DNA from: Pseudomonas sp. LRP2-20
GTDB lineage: Bacteria; Pseudomonadota; Gammaproteobacteria; Pseudomonadales; Pseudomonadaceae
Assembly: GCF_024349685.1 (NCBI RefSeq)
Contig: NZ_AP025944.1
Coordinates: 812,001 to 876,000, forward strand
Length of the DNA stretch: 64,000 nucleotides
Direction: 5' to 3'
Numbering within the stretch: the first letter of the stretch is position 1; every line of letters starts with the position of its first letter. The notes under the pieces are model-generated. The model was given only the letters and a program-made list of their open reading frames with translations. It did not search any database and was not told where the DNA came from. Below, in pieces: positions 44,515-54,985 of the stretch. The translations under genes and the position numbers were made by a program.

Positions 44515-45514
44515 GCTGCGTCGCCTGCGCGCGCTGCGCCTGGCCTGGGGCGTGGCGCTGTGCCTGGCGAGCAGTTTCGGCCTGGGCCTGCCGGTGCCGA
44601 TCCTGGCGCCGGTGTTCGCGGTGCTGCTGCTGGCCATGCGCAGCGAGCCACTGCCGGTCAAGGCGGCGCCGGCGCTGGCGATGCTGGTTCTGCTCAGCTG
44701 CGGCAGCGGTTTGCTGCTGATTCCGCTGTTGCGCCATGCCCCGCTGAGCGGGGTGCTGCTGGTTGGCGTGGGGGTTTTCCTGGTCTTGCGCTACGCGCTA
44801 AAGGGCGGCAACGGCCTGCTGGCCAACCTGCTGGTGATCGGCCTGACCATGATCGCGGCGGCCGGCACTAGCGATTTCACCCTGGCGCTGTCGGTGGTCG
44901 AGGCCCTGGCCAAGGGCATGCTGCTGGCGGTGTTGTGCACGGCGATGGCCCATGTGCTGTTTCCCGAACCGGCTGGCGCGCCGGTGCAGCCCTCGCCACC
45001 GTTGCTCGACAGCGCCGATGTCAGTTGGGTGGCCTTGCGTGCCACGCTTATCGTCATGCCGGCGTTCCTGCTGGCGTTGATTGCCCCGGACCAGTTCATG
45101 CCGCTGATCATGAAGGCGGTGAGCCTGGGTCAGCAGGCAGGGGAGACGCGGGCGCGGCATGCCAGCCGCGAGCTGATTGGTTCGACCTTGCTCGCGGGTG
45201 TGCTGGCGATGCTGGTGTGGGGGACGTTGAGCCTGTTCGTGCACCTATGGATGTTCTTCCTGTGGGTACTGCTGTTTGTGCTCTGGCAGGCGCGCAGGCT
45301 CTACCGCGCAGTGGATACGAAGCAGAGCCCGGCGTATTGGGTGAGTTGCCTGACCACTATGCTGATCCTGCTTGGGCAGTCGGTGCAGGACAGTGCCGGC
45401 GGGCAGGATGTGTACAAGGCCTTTGCCGTGCGCATGGCGCTGTTCGTGGCGGTGTCGTTGTATGCCAGCGCCATGCTGATCTGGATCGACCGGCGCCGGG
45501 TTCGGGCGGCCTAG
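44504..45514 (+). CDS. DUF2955 (FUSC-like) inner-membrane pump component
   Basis: A 336-residue membrane protein with about ten hydrophobic segments in two clusters. It begins MPIELRRLRALRLAWGVALC and shows the DUF2955/FUSC-like look of aromatic-acid exporters (AaeB-related). It lacks the cytoplasmic domain of full AaeB. As the last gene of the operon, it probably provides the inner-membrane translocase. The transported compound is unknown. It ends at a REP pair, converging on the SulP gene. Confidence 0.85.
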   Translation: MPIELRRLRALRLAWGVALCLASSFGLGLPVPILAPVFAVLLLAMRSEPLPVKAAPALAMLVLLSCGSGLLLIPLLRHAPLSGVLLVGVGVFLVLRYALKGGNGLLANLLVIGLTMIAAAGTSDFTLALSVVEALAKGMLLAVLCTAMAHVLFPEPAGAPVQPSPPLLDSADVSWVALRATLIVMPAFLLALIAPDQFMPLIMKAVSLGQQAGETRARHASRELIGSTLLAGVLAMLVWGTLSLFVHLWMFFLWVLLFVLWQARRLYRAVDTKQSPAYWVSCLTTMLILLGQSVQDSAGGQDVYKAFAVRMALFVAVSLYASAMLIWIDRRRVRAA

Positions 45515-45521
45515 CAATCCT

Positions 45522-45628
45522 GCACTGGCCTCTTCGCGGGCAAGCCCGCTCCCACAGGGCCTGTGCAGCTTTCAAGTCGTGTGCAAATCCTGTGGGAGCG
45601 GGTTTACCCGCGAAGAGGCCAGCACAGG
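45522..45628. repeat. REP pair (REPIN-like), inverted
   Basis: GGCCTCTTCGCGGGCAAGCC and its mirror GGGTTTACCCGCGAAGAGGC are separated by about 50 bases in the convergent gap between the DUF2955 gene and the SulP gene. Confidence 0.85.
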
Positions 45629-45632
45629 CAAC

Positions 45633-47354
45633 TCAAGGCTTCCAGTCAATCCCGGTATCGGCCAGATAGGCATCCACCGCCGCCCCGACGGTAGGGTGAA
45701 ACGCCCGTTCGCCCATATGTTCGAACAACTCGAAGCGCTTCATCTTGTCCTTCACCGGGTCCTTCATCTCGGCAAACTGCAGCTCCACGCCTCGAGCTTC
45801 CAGCGCCCGGTCCAGCTCGGCGAGCATGTCTGCCGAAGTGATATCGATGCTGGTCACCGGTTCTGCTGCAATCACCAGTCGCTGCACCGGGGTCGGTGAT
45901 TCATCCACCGCCGTGAGCACTGTGCTCTGGAACTGCTCGGCGTTGGCGAAGAACAGCGGCGCATCCCAGCGCAGCAGCACCAGCCCGGGAATCCGCCGTG
46001 CCTGTGGATAACGCGACACGTCATGATAGCCACGGGTGCCATCGACCCGCCCGAGTACCGCGTAATGCGGCCGCCAGCCGTCCCACAGGAATTCGATCAC
46101 CGATATCGCCACGGCAATGCAGATGCCTGGGATGGCGCCGAATACAGCGACGCCGACGAAGCAGGTGATCGACAGCCAGAACTCCCATTGCTGCATGTGG
46201 AGGATGCGCTTGAGGTCGGCGAACTCGAACAGCCCCAGGGCCGCAGCGATCACCACGGCCGCCAATGCGCTGTTGGGCAGGTGCTGCATCAGGTTGGGCG
46301 CGACCAGCAGCAACAGGGTCACCGCCAGCGCACCGATGATGCCGGTCAATTGGGTTTTCGAGCCGGCCGCCTCGGCCACCGGGGTGCGCGACGAGCTGCT
46401 GCTGATCGGGATGCCCTGGAACAGGCCAGAGGCCAGGTTGGCAACGCCGAGGCCGAACATTTCCTGGTTCGGGTTGACCGGGGTCTTCAGCCGCGCGGCA
46501 TAAGAGCGCGACAGCACGCTGGTGTCGGCGAACGACACCAGCGCCACGGCAATACCACCCAACACCACTTCGACCAGGTCGATGTCGCTGGCCCACGGCA
46601 AGACGAAGCTGGGCAGGCCCTGGGGCAACTGGCCGAGCACCTTGACGCCCAGGTGGTCGAGGTTGAACAGGCTCACGGCCAGGGTTGCCAGGACCACGGC
46701 GATCAGGATGCCCGGGATGCGCTTGAAGGGTTTGAGCAGCAGAATCAGCACCAGGCTACCGGCACCGACGATGAAGCTTGGCCAGTGCCCGGCGCCTGCG
46801 AACAGTGCCTGGCCGAGGTGCCAGAGGTCGCGAAGTGGGCCTTGGCTGTCGACTTTGATGCCGAACAGCTTGGGTAGCTGGCTGATCAGCACGGTGAGCG
46901 CGATACCGTTCATGTAGCCATAGCGGATCGGCTTGGACAGCAGCTCGGTGATGAAGCCCAGGCGCAGTAGCCCGGCGATCACGCAAAAGGCCCCGGCCAC
47001 CAGGGCCATCAGGCTGGCGATGGCGATGGCACGCTGCGGATCGCTGGCGGCGTATTGCACCACCACCGCCAGGATTGGCGCGGCCAGTGCCGAGTCCGGG
47101 CCGAGCACCAGGATGCGGCTTGGGCCGAACAGGGCATAGGCCAGCAGTGGAATGATGGTGGCATAGAGGCCATAGATGCCCGGTACCCCGGACGCTTCGG
47201 CGTAGGCGATGCCGACCGGCACCAGCATGGTGGTGAGCACCAGGCCGGCCGCGATGTCCTTGGGCAGCCAGGCGGGCTGGTAGTGCAGCAGGGTGGCCAG
47301 GCCGGGGAGCCAGCGTTGCCAGTCGAAGCGGGCAGGGGGCGGCGTTTCATGCAT
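45633..47354 (-). CDS. SulP-family anion transporter with STAS domain
   Basis: A 573-residue SLC26/SulP transporter. About twelve to fourteen hydrophobic segments fill residues 30-430, with the LVPVGIAYAEASGVPGIYGLYATIIP signature near residue 45. A cytoplasmic STAS domain follows (about residues 440-565, VLLRWDAPLFFANAEQFQSTVL). The substrate could be sulfate, bicarbonate or a dicarboxylate. It is a single-gene unit, oriented away from ychF across a 227-base gap that carries the ychF terminator. Confidence 0.9.
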   Translation of the reverse strand: MHETPPPARFDWQRWLPGLATLLHYQPAWLPKDIAAGLVLTTMLVPVGIAYAEASGVPGIYGLYATIIPLLAYALFGPSRILVLGPDSALAAPILAVVVQYAASDPQRAIAIASLMALVAGAFCVIAGLLRLGFITELLSKPIRYGYMNGIALTVLISQLPKLFGIKVDSQGPLRDLWHLGQALFAGAGHWPSFIVGAGSLVLILLLKPFKRIPGILIAVVLATLAVSLFNLDHLGVKVLGQLPQGLPSFVLPWASDIDLVEVVLGGIAVALVSFADTSVLSRSYAARLKTPVNPNQEMFGLGVANLASGLFQGIPISSSSSRTPVAEAAGSKTQLTGIIGALAVTLLLLVAPNLMQHLPNSALAAVVIAAALGLFEFADLKRILHMQQWEFWLSITCFVGVAVFGAIPGICIAVAISVIEFLWDGWRPHYAVLGRVDGTRGYHDVSRYPQARRIPGLVLLRWDAPLFFANAEQFQSTVLTAVDESPTPVQRLVIAAEPVTSIDITSADMLAELDRALEARGVELQFAEMKDPVKDKMKRFELFEHMGERAFHPTVGAAVDAYLADTGIDWKP

Positions 47355-47527
47355 TGAAGAGGCTCCTTGGAGGAGGGCGCATGAACCGCTTCGGTGCCCT
47401 TCTGAGACTCAGCTTAGATGCAGAAATCTGAGGCTGCTCCTGCAGCAATTCGAGTCACTTCTGTGGCCTTGTGTCGCGCAAGGTTGCCAAGCAGCCCCCG
47501 ACAATCGTGCTCGAGAGCCACAAAGAC

Positions 47528-47562
47528 AAAACCCCTTGAGACCGCAGGCCTCAAGGGGTTTT
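47528..47562 (-). terminator. terminator downstream of ychF
   Basis: The stem AAAACCCCTTGAG / CTCAAGGGGTTTT lies 20 bases past the ychF stop on the minus strand. Confidence 0.88.
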
Positions 47563-47581
47563 CAGGACTGCAGACTACCGC

Positions 47582-48682
47582 TTAGACGTTGAAGCGGAAG
47601 TGCATCACATCACCGTCCTTGACGATGTAGTCCTTGCCTTCCAGGCGCCATTTACCGGCTTCCTTGGCACCGCCTTCACCCTTGAACTGGATGAAGTCGT
47701 CATAGGCCACCACTTCGGCGCGGATGAAGCCTTTTTCGAAGTCGGTGTGGATCACGCCGGCCGCCTGCGGGGCGGTGGCGCCGACGCGAACGGTCCAGGC
47801 GCGGACTTCCTGCACGCCAGCAGTGAAGTAGGTCTGCAGGTTGAGCAGCTCGTAACCGGCGCGGATCACGCGGTTCAGGCCAGGCTCTTCCAGGCCCAGG
47901 GCCTCGAGGAACATGTCTTTTTCTTCGCCGTCTTCAAGCTCGGCGATTTCCGCTTCGATCTTGTTGCACACCGGTACCACGACCGCGCCTTCTTCCTCGG
48001 CGATGGCCTTGACCACGTCCAGGTGCGGGTTGCCTTCGAAGCCGTCTTCGGCCACGTTGGCGATGTACATCACCGGCTTGCTGGTGAGCAGGTGGAAGCC
48101 ACGGATGACGGCCTTTTCGTCGTCAGCCATGTTCTTCATCAGGCTGCGCGCAGGCTTGCCTTCGGTGAAGTGCGGGATCAGTTTTTCCAGGATCGCCTTC
48201 TGTGCCAGGGCGTCCTTGTCGCCGCCCTTGGCGTTGCGGGCAACCTTCTGCAGTTGCTTCTCGCAGCTGTCGAGGTCGGCGAAGATCAGCTCGAGGTCGA
48301 TGATCTCGATGTCGCGCTTGGGGTCGACGCTGTTGGAAACGTGGATCACGTTCTCGTCTTCGAAGCAGCGTACCACGTGGGCAATGGCGTCGGTCTCGCG
48401 GATGTTGGCGAGGAACTTGTTGCCCAGGCCTTCACCTTTCGACGCACCGGCTACCAGGCCGGCGATGTCGACGAACTCCATGGTGGTCGGCAGGATGCGG
48501 TTAGGCTTGACGATTTCCGCCAGCGCCGCCAGGCGCGCATCGGGCATCGGCACGATGCCGCTGTTCGGCTCGATGGTGCAGAAAGGGAAGTTCTCCGCCG
48601 CGATGCCAGACTTGGTCAGGGCGTTGAACAGGGTGGACTTGCCGACGTTGGGCAGGCCGACGATGCCGCAATTGAAACCCAT
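47582..48682 (-). CDS. ychF: redox-regulated ATPase YchF (OLA1 family)
   Basis: A 366-residue Obg-like P-loop ATPase that binds ribosomes. It starts [20 protein letters not shown] with the G1 motif at residues 8-16. [17 protein letters not shown] (G3) follows near residue 70, and a TGS domain sits at the C-terminus ([20 protein letters not shown]). The true start is the ATG at 48682, since the upstream frame is pth in another reading frame. It follows pth by 22 bases in an operon. Confidence 0.96.
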   Translation of the reverse strand: MGFNCGIVGLPNVGKSTLFNALTKSGIAAENFPFCTIEPNSGIVPMPDARLAALAEIVKPNRILPTTMEFVDIAGLVAGASKGEGLGNKFLANIRETDAIAHVVRCFEDENVIHVSNSVDPKRDIEIIDLELIFADLDSCEKQLQKVARNAKGGDKDALAQKAILEKLIPHFTEGKPARSLMKNMADDEKAVIRGFHLLTSKPVMYIANVAEDGFEGNPHLDVVKAIAEEEGAVVVPVCNKIEAEIAELEDGEEKDMFLEALGLEEPGLNRVIRAGYELLNLQTYFTAGVQEVRAWTVRVGATAPQAAGVIHTDFEKGFIRAEVVAYDDFIQFKGEGGAKEAGKWRLEGKDYIVKDGDVMHFRFNV

Positions 48683-48704
48683 GGGTATTCCCCTCTCTAG
48701 GAAA

Positions 48705-49289
48705 TCAGGCCTTCTGGCTGTGCAGCTCGCGCATGGCCTTGGCGAAGTCGCCGGCCAGCACGTCCGGCAGCACGCCGAGGGCAAATTCGATGCTGGCGTC
48801 GAGCTTCTCCTGCTCGGCGCGCGGCGCGCGGCCCAGGACGAAGTTGGAGACCAGTTTGGCGTCACCCGGGTGGCCGATGCCAAGCCGCAGGCGGTGGAAG
48901 TCGTTCTGGTTGCCGAGCTGCGCGATGATGTCGCGCAGGCCGTTGTGCCCCCCATGGCCGCCGCCGCGCTTGAGCTTGGCAACGCCCGGAGGCAGGTCGA
49001 GTTCGTCGTGTGCCACCAGGATCGCTTCCGGCTTGATGCGGAAGAAATTGGCCAATGCCGCCACGGCCTGGCCGCTACGGTTCATGTAGGTGGTGGGGAT
49101 CAACAAACGAACGTCGTTGCCCTGATGGCTGAACTTAGCCGTCAGGCCGAAATATTTTTTGTCAGCGGTCAGCGATACACGCTGGGCGCTGGCAATGCGT
49201 TCAACGAAAAGAGCCCCTGCGTTATGCCGGGTCTGTTCGTATTCGGGGCCGGGGTTACCCAGGCCAACGATCAACTGGATGGCGGTCAC
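48705..49289 (-). CDS. pth: peptidyl-tRNA hydrolase
   Basis: A 194-residue enzyme that frees tRNAs from prematurely released peptidyl-tRNA. It opens [20 protein letters not shown] from a GTG start. The catalytic His is in [10 protein letters not shown] near residue 23. The conserved YMNRSGQAV and HDELDLPPG segments follow. The start codon gives the standard length. It lies between rplY and ychF on the same strand, the normal pseudomonad order. Confidence 0.96.
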   Translation of the reverse strand: MTAIQLIVGLGNPGPEYEQTRHNAGALFVERIASAQRVSLTADKKYFGLTAKFSHQGNDVRLLIPTTYMNRSGQAVAALANFFRIKPEAILVAHDELDLPPGVAKLKRGGGHGGHNGLRDIIAQLGNQNDFHRLRLGIGHPGDAKLVSNFVLGRAPRAEQEKLDASIEFALGVLPDVLAGDFAKAMRELHSQKA

Positions 49290-49370
49290 GTCAGGGGCTC
49301 TTCCTTGGAGTTGGTGGGTTACAGGGCGCGGGGCGCACTGTAACCCGATCAACACCGGCGCGCGAGTGGA

Positions 49371-49964
49371 TTACTCGGCAGCGCCTTCTGCTTCTGGAGC
49401 AACGCGTGGAGCGTGAACGTTGGCAACAGCTTTGTCATCACCGTGGGCCAGAGCGACGAACTCTACGCCTTTCGGAGCTTTCAGGTCCGACAGGTGGATG
49501 ATGGCGCCGATTTCGGCCTTGGACAGGTCGACTTCGATGAACTCAGGCAGGTCTTTGGCTTCGCAGGAAACTTCGATCTCGGAAACAACGTGCGAGATTT
49601 CGCCGCCTTTCTTGACCGGGGCTTCTTCGCCAACGAAGTGAACTGGAACCTTGGCGGTCAGCTTCTGGCCAGCAACGACGCGAACGAAGTCGGCGTGCAT
49701 GATGAAGCCTTTGGCTGGGTGACGCTGCATGGCCTTGACCACGACGTTCTGCTTGGCGCCGTCGACGTTCAGTTCGATAACGTGGCTGAAGGCAGCTTCG
49801 TTTTCGAACAGCTTGGCGATTTCCTTGGCCACGATGGTCAGGGATTGGGCTTCTTTATCGCCACCGTATACAACGGCAGGGATGCTGGCGGAGTGACGCA
49901 GGCGGCGGCTCGCACCTTTCCCCAGGTCAGTACGCGCTTGGGCGTTCAGGATGAAATCAGTCAT
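49371..49964 (-). CDS. rplY: 50S ribosomal protein L25 (CTC/TL5 type)
   Basis: A 197-residue, two-domain form of L25 that binds 5S rRNA. It begins [20 protein letters not shown]. The N-terminal L25 domain ([20 protein letters not shown]) is followed by the CTC-type C-terminal beta domain ([20 protein letters not shown]). The ATG at 49964 is chosen because it gives the family's start and has GGAG upstream. It follows prs and precedes pth. Confidence 0.96.
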   Translation of the reverse strand: MTDFILNAQARTDLGKGASRRLRHSASIPAVVYGGDKEAQSLTIVAKEIAKLFENEAAFSHVIELNVDGAKQNVVVKAMQRHPAKGFIMHADFVRVVAGQKLTAKVPVHFVGEEAPVKKGGEISHVVSEIEVSCEAKDLPEFIEVDLSKAEIGAIIHLSDLKAPKGVEFVALAHGDDKAVANVHAPRVAPEAEGAAE

Positions 49965-50024
49965 TTTGTTTCTCCAAAATAGCCTCCCGCAAGGCGTTTG
50001 CGACCAGCGCCAGACGGGGATGGC

Positions 50025-50060
50025 AAAAAAGCCCCGCCCCAACAAGTGCTGGGGCGGGGC
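50025..50060 (-). terminator. Rho-independent terminator after prs
   Basis: The stem GCCCCGCCCC / GGGGCGGGGC lies 25 bases past the prs stop, followed on the minus strand by TTTTTT. Confidence 0.92.
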
Positions 50061-50084
50061 GCTTCACATCAACACGTGTTCCGC

Positions 50085-51026
50085 TTAGCGGAACATCGCG
50101 CTGATCGATTCTTCGTTGCTGATGCGGCGGACCGCTTCAGCGACAACCGGTGCGATATCCAGCTGGCGGATACGGTCACAGGCTTGAGCAGCGGCGGACA
50201 GTGGAACGGTGTTGGTCACCACCAGCTCGTCCAGTACCGACTTCTCGATGTTCTCGATCGCGCGGCCCGACAGGACAGGGTGCGTGCAGTAGGCATAAAC
50301 CTTGGCAGCGCCGTGTTCTTTCAGGGCTTTGGCCGCGTGGCACAGGGTGCCGGCGGTGTCGACCATGTCGTCTACCAGGATGCAGGTGCGCCCTTCGACG
50401 TCGCCGATGATGTGCATAACCTCGGAGTGGTTAGCCTTTTCGCGGCGTTTGTCGATGATACCGAGGTCGACGCCCAGGGACTTGGCAACGGCGCGTGCGC
50501 GCACAACGCCACCGATGTCCGGGGAGACGATCATCAGGTTCTCGAAACGCTGGTCTTCGATGTCGTCGACCAGTACGGGCGAGCCGTAGATGTTGTCGAC
50601 TGGAATATCGAAGAAGCCTTGGATCTGGTCAGCGTGCAGGTCGACGGTGAGAACACGGTCGATACCCACGACAGTGAGCATGTCAGCGACGACTTTGGCG
50701 CTGATGGCTACACGTGCCGAACGCGGACGGCGGTCCTGGCGGGCATATCCGAAGTAAGGAATCACGGCGGTGATTCGGGATGCTGAGGAGCGGCGGAAGG
50801 CGTCTGCCATCACTACCAGTTCCATCAGGTTATCGTTGGTCGGGGCACAGGTCGGCTGAATAATGAAGACGTCTTTACCGCGGACATTCTCATTGATCTC
50901 AGTGCTGATCTCACCGTCGGAGAATTTACCGACAGAGACGTCACCGAGAGGGATATGCAGCTGACGTACGACACGCCGAGCCAGATCGGGGTTAGCGTTC
51001 CCCGTAAAGACCATCATCTTGGACAC
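50085..51026 (-). CDS. prs: ribose-phosphate pyrophosphokinase
   Basis: A 313-residue enzyme making PRPP for purine, pyrimidine, histidine and NAD synthesis. From the GTG start it reads [20 protein letters not shown]. The [20 protein letters not shown] segment, the [23 protein letters not shown]-binding loop and the PRPP motif ([18 protein letters not shown]) are intact. The GTG is preferred over the upstream in-frame ATG because it gives the family's standard N-terminus. It lies just downstream of tRNA-Gln on the same strand. Confidence 0.97.
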   Translation of the reverse strand: MSKMMVFTGNANPDLARRVVRQLHIPLGDVSVGKFSDGEISTEINENVRGKDVFIIQPTCAPTNDNLMELVVMADAFRRSSASRITAVIPYFGYARQDRRPRSARVAISAKVVADMLTVVGIDRVLTVDLHADQIQGFFDIPVDNIYGSPVLVDDIEDQRFENLMIVSPDIGGVVRARAVAKSLGVDLGIIDKRREKANHSEVMHIIGDVEGRTCILVDDMVDTAGTLCHAAKALKEHGAAKVYAYCTHPVLSGRAIENIEKSVLDELVVTNTVPLSAAAQACDRIRQLDIAPVVAEAVRRISNEESISAMFR

Positions 51027-51074
51027 GCGCAGTACCTGAAGGCTGAGGGTATACCTGGATGAGTATAAGGAAAA

Positions 51075-51149
51075 TGGCAGGGGCGGCTGGATTCGAACCA
51101 ACGCATGGCAGGATCAAAACCTGCTGCCTTACCGCTTGGCGACGCCCCT
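51075..51149 (-). tRNA. tRNA-Gln (TTG anticodon)
   Basis: The minus strand gives a 75-base cloverleaf starting AGGGGCGTCGCCAAGCGGTA and ending in GCCA. The anticodon stem-loop CAGGTTTTGATCCTG carries TTG. It lies between ispE and prs, the conserved pseudomonad order, and may be part of one transcript with them. Confidence 0.96.
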
Positions 51150-51169
51150 GTATCTTTTGCTGCGAACGC

Positions 51170-52030
51170 TTATGCGCTCGACTTCTTGACCAGACTTTGC
51201 AGCTTGCGATGCAACATCGAAACATTGCTTCCTTTCGCCACAAACCCTGTTTGGGTCACTGAAAGAAGGGCCAGAACTTTATCAGCTTCGGCTTTGCTTG
51301 GGAAGGCCCCAAACACGCAACTTCCAGTACCGGTTAATCGAGCCTCAGTGAATTTCCCCAGTGAATTCAACGCATTGCGAACTTCTGGGTAACTCTGCTC
51401 TACCACCGGTTGGCAGTCATTTCGACTGTTTCCCTCGGGAACGGGGCGCATCTTAAGGGGGAGTGAATCACGTGTCAACTGCGGATGTGAAAAAATTTCT
51501 ACTGTGCTGACAGACACTTGCGGCACCAGCACGACGTACCAAGGTTCCTCGGGGTCGACCGGGGTCAGTTGCTCGCCCACGCCTTGGGCAAATGCCGCGT
51601 GACCACGGACGAACACCGGCACGTCGGCGCCCAGGCTCAGACCCAGCGCGGCCAGGCGGTCTTCGTCCCAGTCCAGTTGCCACAAGTGCGCCAGCGCCAG
51701 CAGGGTGGTCGCCGCATCGGAGCTGCCGCCGCCGATGCCACCGCCCATGGGCAGCACCTTGGTCAGCCAGATATCGGCGCCCAACCGGGTGCCGGACTGT
51801 TCCTGCAATTTACGCGCGGCGCGCACGATCAGGTTGCTGTCGTGGGGCACCGCTTCGATTTCGGTGTGCAGGCGGATCACGCCGTCCTCGCGCAGGGCGA
51901 AACTCAGTTCGTCGCCATGGTCGAGGAACTGGAATACGGTTTCCAGCTCGTGGTAGCCGTCGGGGCGGCGACCGATGATGTGCAGCCACAGGTTGAGCTT
52001 GGCCGGGGCGGGCAGGGTGAGCGTGTGCAT
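51170..52030 (-). CDS. ispE: 4-diphosphocytidyl-2-C-methyl-D-erythritol kinase
   Basis: A 286-residue GHMP kinase of the MEP isoprenoid pathway. It begins [20 protein letters not shown]. The ATP-binding loop [17 protein letters not shown] is near residue 93, and [11 protein letters not shown] is in the C-terminal half. Length is standard. It starts 4 bases downstream of the lolB stop, so the two are co-transcribed, and tRNA-Gln and prs follow. Confidence 0.95.
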   Translation of the reverse strand: MHTLTLPAPAKLNLWLHIIGRRPDGYHELETVFQFLDHGDELSFALREDGVIRLHTEIEAVPHDSNLIVRAARKLQEQSGTRLGADIWLTKVLPMGGGIGGGSSDAATTLLALAHLWQLDWDEDRLAALGLSLGADVPVFVRGHAAFAQGVGEQLTPVDPEEPWYVVLVPQVSVSTVEIFSHPQLTRDSLPLKMRPVPEGNSRNDCQPVVEQSYPEVRNALNSLGKFTEARLTGTGSCVFGAFPSKAEADKVLALLSVTQTGFVAKGSNVSMLHRKLQSLVKKSSA

Positions 52031-52034
52031 GAAA

Positions 52035-52652
52035 TCAGTGCCCCAGCTGGCGCGGCTGCCAGTCCTTGACCACCAGGGTCACGTCGAGGTCCTTGCCGTG
52101 CAGCTTCAGGCGCTCGGGTAGCCAGTAGCCGTTCTGCTCGGTGTAGCTCAGGTACTGCACCTGCCAGCCATCCTGCTCGAGGCTGGCCAGGCGGCTGTCG
52201 CCGTCCAGGGTCAGCTTGCTCTTGCTGTCGGGCGCGGGCAGGCCGCGGACCCACCAGACCAGGTGCGAGACCGGCAGCTGCCAGCCGAGCTGTTCTTCCA
52301 GCAGGGCTTCGGGGCTGGCGGCTTCATAGCGGCCCTGGTTGGCCACTTCCAGCACCACGCCACCGGGGCGGCCGGTGAGGCGAGCGGCGCCGCGGCCGAG
52401 CGGACCGGCCAGGCGGATGTCGTAATAATCCTGGCGTTGCAGCCAGAACAGCGTGCCGCTGCCGGAATCGCGCGGTGCGCGGATGCCGACCTTGCCGTTG
52501 ATCTGCCAGCCGTCGAGGCTGCTCAACTGCTCTTTATGGGCGCGCCACTGCTGCGGGTCGCCGTGGCCCTGCAGGGCCTCGCGGCTCCCGAAGCCGGCGC
52601 AGCCGGTCAGCAGGGCGATCAGGGTGAAGGTGATGCAATGGCGCAGGAACAT
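52035..52652 (-). CDS. lolB: outer-membrane lipoprotein receptor LolB
   Basis: A 205-residue lipoprotein that accepts lipoproteins from LolA and inserts them in the outer membrane. The lipobox LLTGC is at residues 14-18 (signal [17 protein letters not shown]). The typical LolB core reads [20 protein letters not shown] and [18 protein letters not shown]. It lies 4 bases downstream of the TPR lipoprotein gene stop and 4 bases before ispE. Confidence 0.94.
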   Translation of the reverse strand: MFLRHCITFTLIALLTGCAGFGSREALQGHGDPQQWRAHKEQLSSLDGWQINGKVGIRAPRDSGSGTLFWLQRQDYYDIRLAGPLGRGAARLTGRPGGVVLEVANQGRYEAASPEALLEEQLGWQLPVSHLVWWVRGLPAPDSKSKLTLDGDSRLASLEQDGWQVQYLSYTEQNGYWLPERLKLHGKDLDVTLVVKDWQPRQLGH

Positions 52653-52656
52653 GGCG

Positions 52657-54369
52657 TTAAAGAGTCTCGGATCCGGTCAGGCGCAGGAGGGTCTTGCGCA
52701 GAATGGGGCTGTCGGCCTGGGCTTCAAAGCCCTTGGCCCAGACCTGGCGGGCTTCGCGGCGCTTGCCGTTGGCCCACAGCACTTCGCCCAGGTGGGCGGC
52801 CACTTCGTGGTCGGGGAAGCGGCTGAAGGCCTGGCGCAGGTAGTTTTCAGCCACGTCGAGGTTGCCCAGGCGGTAGTTGATCCAGCCCATGCTGTCGAGC
52901 ACGGCCGGGTCGTCCGGGGTCAGCTGGTGGGCCTTGTCGATCAGATCCTTGGCTTCGGCGTAGCGGGTGGTGCGGTCGGCCAGGGTGTAGCCGAGGGCAT
53001 TCAGGGCCATGGCGTTTTCCGGCTCGCGGGCGATGATGGCGCGCAGGTCCTTTTCCATCAACGGCAGGTCATTGCGCTTTTCGGCCAGCATGGCCCGGGT
53101 GTACAGCAGGTTGAGGTCGTCCGGGTAGTGCTTGAGGGCTTGCTGCAGCACCTGGTCGGCCTGGGCGTCCTTGTTGTTGTTGCTGTAGCTTTCCGATTCG
53201 ATCAGGTACAGCTGCACGGCCATGTCCGGCTGCGCCTCGCGGGCTTCGGCGAGCTGGCGCGAAGCTTCGGTGCCGCGGCCGTTGGCAATGAGGATGTCAG
53301 CCTGGCGCAGTTGTGCCGGCAGGTAGTCCGGGCCGGTGCCGACCAAGGCGTATTCGCGCAGGGCACCCGCCGGGTCGTGGCGTTCTTCGGCGATGCGGCC
53401 CAGGTTGAGGTGGGCGGCGTCGACGTTGCTGTCGCGCTCGATCAGCTCGCGCAGGTACACCTCGGCTTCGTCCCAGTCCTTCATCTCCAGGCACACCAGG
53501 GCCAGGGAGTAACGCGACTCGTCGTCGTCCGGGTATTGCTGGACCAGGCTGAGGAATTCGGCCTTGGCATCGGCCATGCGGTCCTGTTCGACCAGGGTGC
53601 GCGCGTAGGTCAGGCGCAGGCGCTTGTCGTCCGGGTTGTCACGGATTGCCCCGCGCAGCAGCGGCAGTGCTTCGGGTCCGCGGTCCAGGGCCTGGAGCAG
53701 GCGGGCGCGCAGCAGGATCGGGGCGATTTCGCCATTCTGCGCAGGGTGCGCTTCGAGCAGGTCGAGGGCTTCCTGTGACTTGCCGTCCTGGTTCAGCAGC
53801 AACGCCTTGCCAAATACCAACTGGCTGTTGTCCGGGTATTTGACCAGCAGGCGGTCGAAGCTCTGCATCAGGCCGTCGCGGGTGCTCTGATCGGTTTCGG
53901 CGGCCGACAGGGCGAGGAAGTCGAAGTGGGTATCCCCCTGGCCTTGCAGCACCTTCTCCATATAGGTCATGGAGTCGTCATAGCGGCCGGCACGGGCCAG
54001 CTGGATGGCGGCGGCGCGCTGGGCGTCGAGGTTCTGCGGGTCGTTCTTGGCCCAGATCAGTGCGCTATCGAGGGCCGGCTCGTCGGCACCGAGGTACTCG
54101 GCAATCCGGTAGGCGCGCTCGGAAACGCCCGGGTCCTGGGTCTTCTCGGCCTGTTCGGCGTAGTTGGCCAGGGCGATGTCGAAGCGATTGCGCTGGCCGG
54201 CCAGTTCGGCCACCAGCAGGCTATAAAGGGTGTCTTGCGAGAACGACCCATACACCACGGGCTTCTTAGCCTCGGCCTCGGCGGCGGGAGGCTCGGCCTT
54301 TTGCGGGGCCAGGCTCTGGCAGCCCTGGAGCAGGGCGAAGGCAAGCAGCAATGCGTAGGGTCTGTTCAT
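52657..54369 (-). CDS. TPR-repeat lipoprotein
   Basis: A 570-residue lipoprotein with tetratricopeptide repeats. The ATG at 54369 gives a signal peptide with lipobox LLQGC ([17 protein letters not shown]). At least eight TPR-like units follow from about residue 75 to the end, with patterns such as [20 protein letters not shown] and [20 protein letters not shown]. Such proteins act as assembly platforms in the envelope. No partner is known. It starts the lolB-ispE transcript. Confidence 0.92.
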   Translation of the reverse strand: MNRPYALLLAFALLQGCQSLAPQKAEPPAAEAEAKKPVVYGSFSQDTLYSLLVAELAGQRNRFDIALANYAEQAEKTQDPGVSERAYRIAEYLGADEPALDSALIWAKNDPQNLDAQRAAAIQLARAGRYDDSMTYMEKVLQGQGDTHFDFLALSAAETDQSTRDGLMQSFDRLLVKYPDNSQLVFGKALLLNQDGKSQEALDLLEAHPAQNGEIAPILLRARLLQALDRGPEALPLLRGAIRDNPDDKRLRLTYARTLVEQDRMADAKAEFLSLVQQYPDDDESRYSLALVCLEMKDWDEAEVYLRELIERDSNVDAAHLNLGRIAEERHDPAGALREYALVGTGPDYLPAQLRQADILIANGRGTEASRQLAEAREAQPDMAVQLYLIESESYSNNNKDAQADQVLQQALKHYPDDLNLLYTRAMLAEKRNDLPLMEKDLRAIIAREPENAMALNALGYTLADRTTRYAEAKDLIDKAHQLTPDDPAVLDSMGWINYRLGNLDVAENYLRQAFSRFPDHEVAAHLGEVLWANGKRREARQVWAKGFEAQADSPILRKTLLRLTGSETL

Positions 54370-54607
54370 AGAGAGGCTTAAAAAGACTAACCGGCGGTCG
54401 GAGCATGATGACACAAGCGCGGGGGCAAACCCACCTGCGAAGGTCGTGGTTTACAGCCTGGGTGGTGCTAGGTCGGACAGCGGGGTAGGTAAGAGGTTCG
54501 GTGGTATAGATCGCCCCGCTGATTCGGTTGCTGAGGGCAATGCTCACCTCGTTGAGCATTACATATTAATGCTTGAATTTGTCACCGTCGGCGCGGCAGG
54601 GCGAGAT

Positions 54608-54985
54608 TCAAATGAAATGTTGGCATGCGTGAAGCAGCAGTAATGCTAAAAATAGTGCAAGGTTGAAGATAACGAGTCTGCATAGTCGTTTTTTCATTCG
54701 GGAGGGTAGTCGATCAACTTCATCAAGGTTTATCAGGCCTCTGCGTGCATACGCGCCTGGGAAAACTAACATGAGAGATAGCGCTCCAAATCGAATGATT
54801 TTGCCTGTCAGGCCAAATTTAGAATATAGCTTCCTGTTGTCGCTGATGATTTTACAGTTTGGTAGCAGGGATTCAATATGATCGGTGTCGCGATGTGATA
54901 AATAGAAAGTTATAGGTAGTGAGGTGAAGATCGCAGTAAATAGGATGCCATAGGCCGCTCCCAAGGCAAGTTGAATCGTGGTCAC
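54608..54985 (-). CDS. candidate immunity protein for the Hcp-linked effector, membrane
   Basis: A 125-residue membrane protein of no recognised family. Three hydrophobic segments lie at about residues 5-29, 62-80 and 102-121. The GTG start overlaps the effector stop by 4 bases (GTGA), so the two are translationally coupled. Gene order (toxin then membrane protein) and membrane location fit immunity to a pore-forming effector. It is the most AT-rich gene in the window: about 43% G+C over 54781-54960 by hand count, against 75% in a TPR-gene line (52741-52800). Function is inferred from context only. Confidence 0.65.
   Translation of the reverse strand: MTTIQLALGAAYGILFTAIFTSLPITFYLSHRDTDHIESLLPNCKIISDNRKLYSKFGLTGKIIRFGALSLMLVFPGAYARRGLINLDEVDRLPSRMKKRLCRLVIFNLALFLALLLLHACQHFI

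Noticed and set aside
51075..51149. A tRNA-anchored island at tRNA-Gln
   Set aside because: The neighbours ispE and prs are conserved core genes in the usual order with no inserted DNA.
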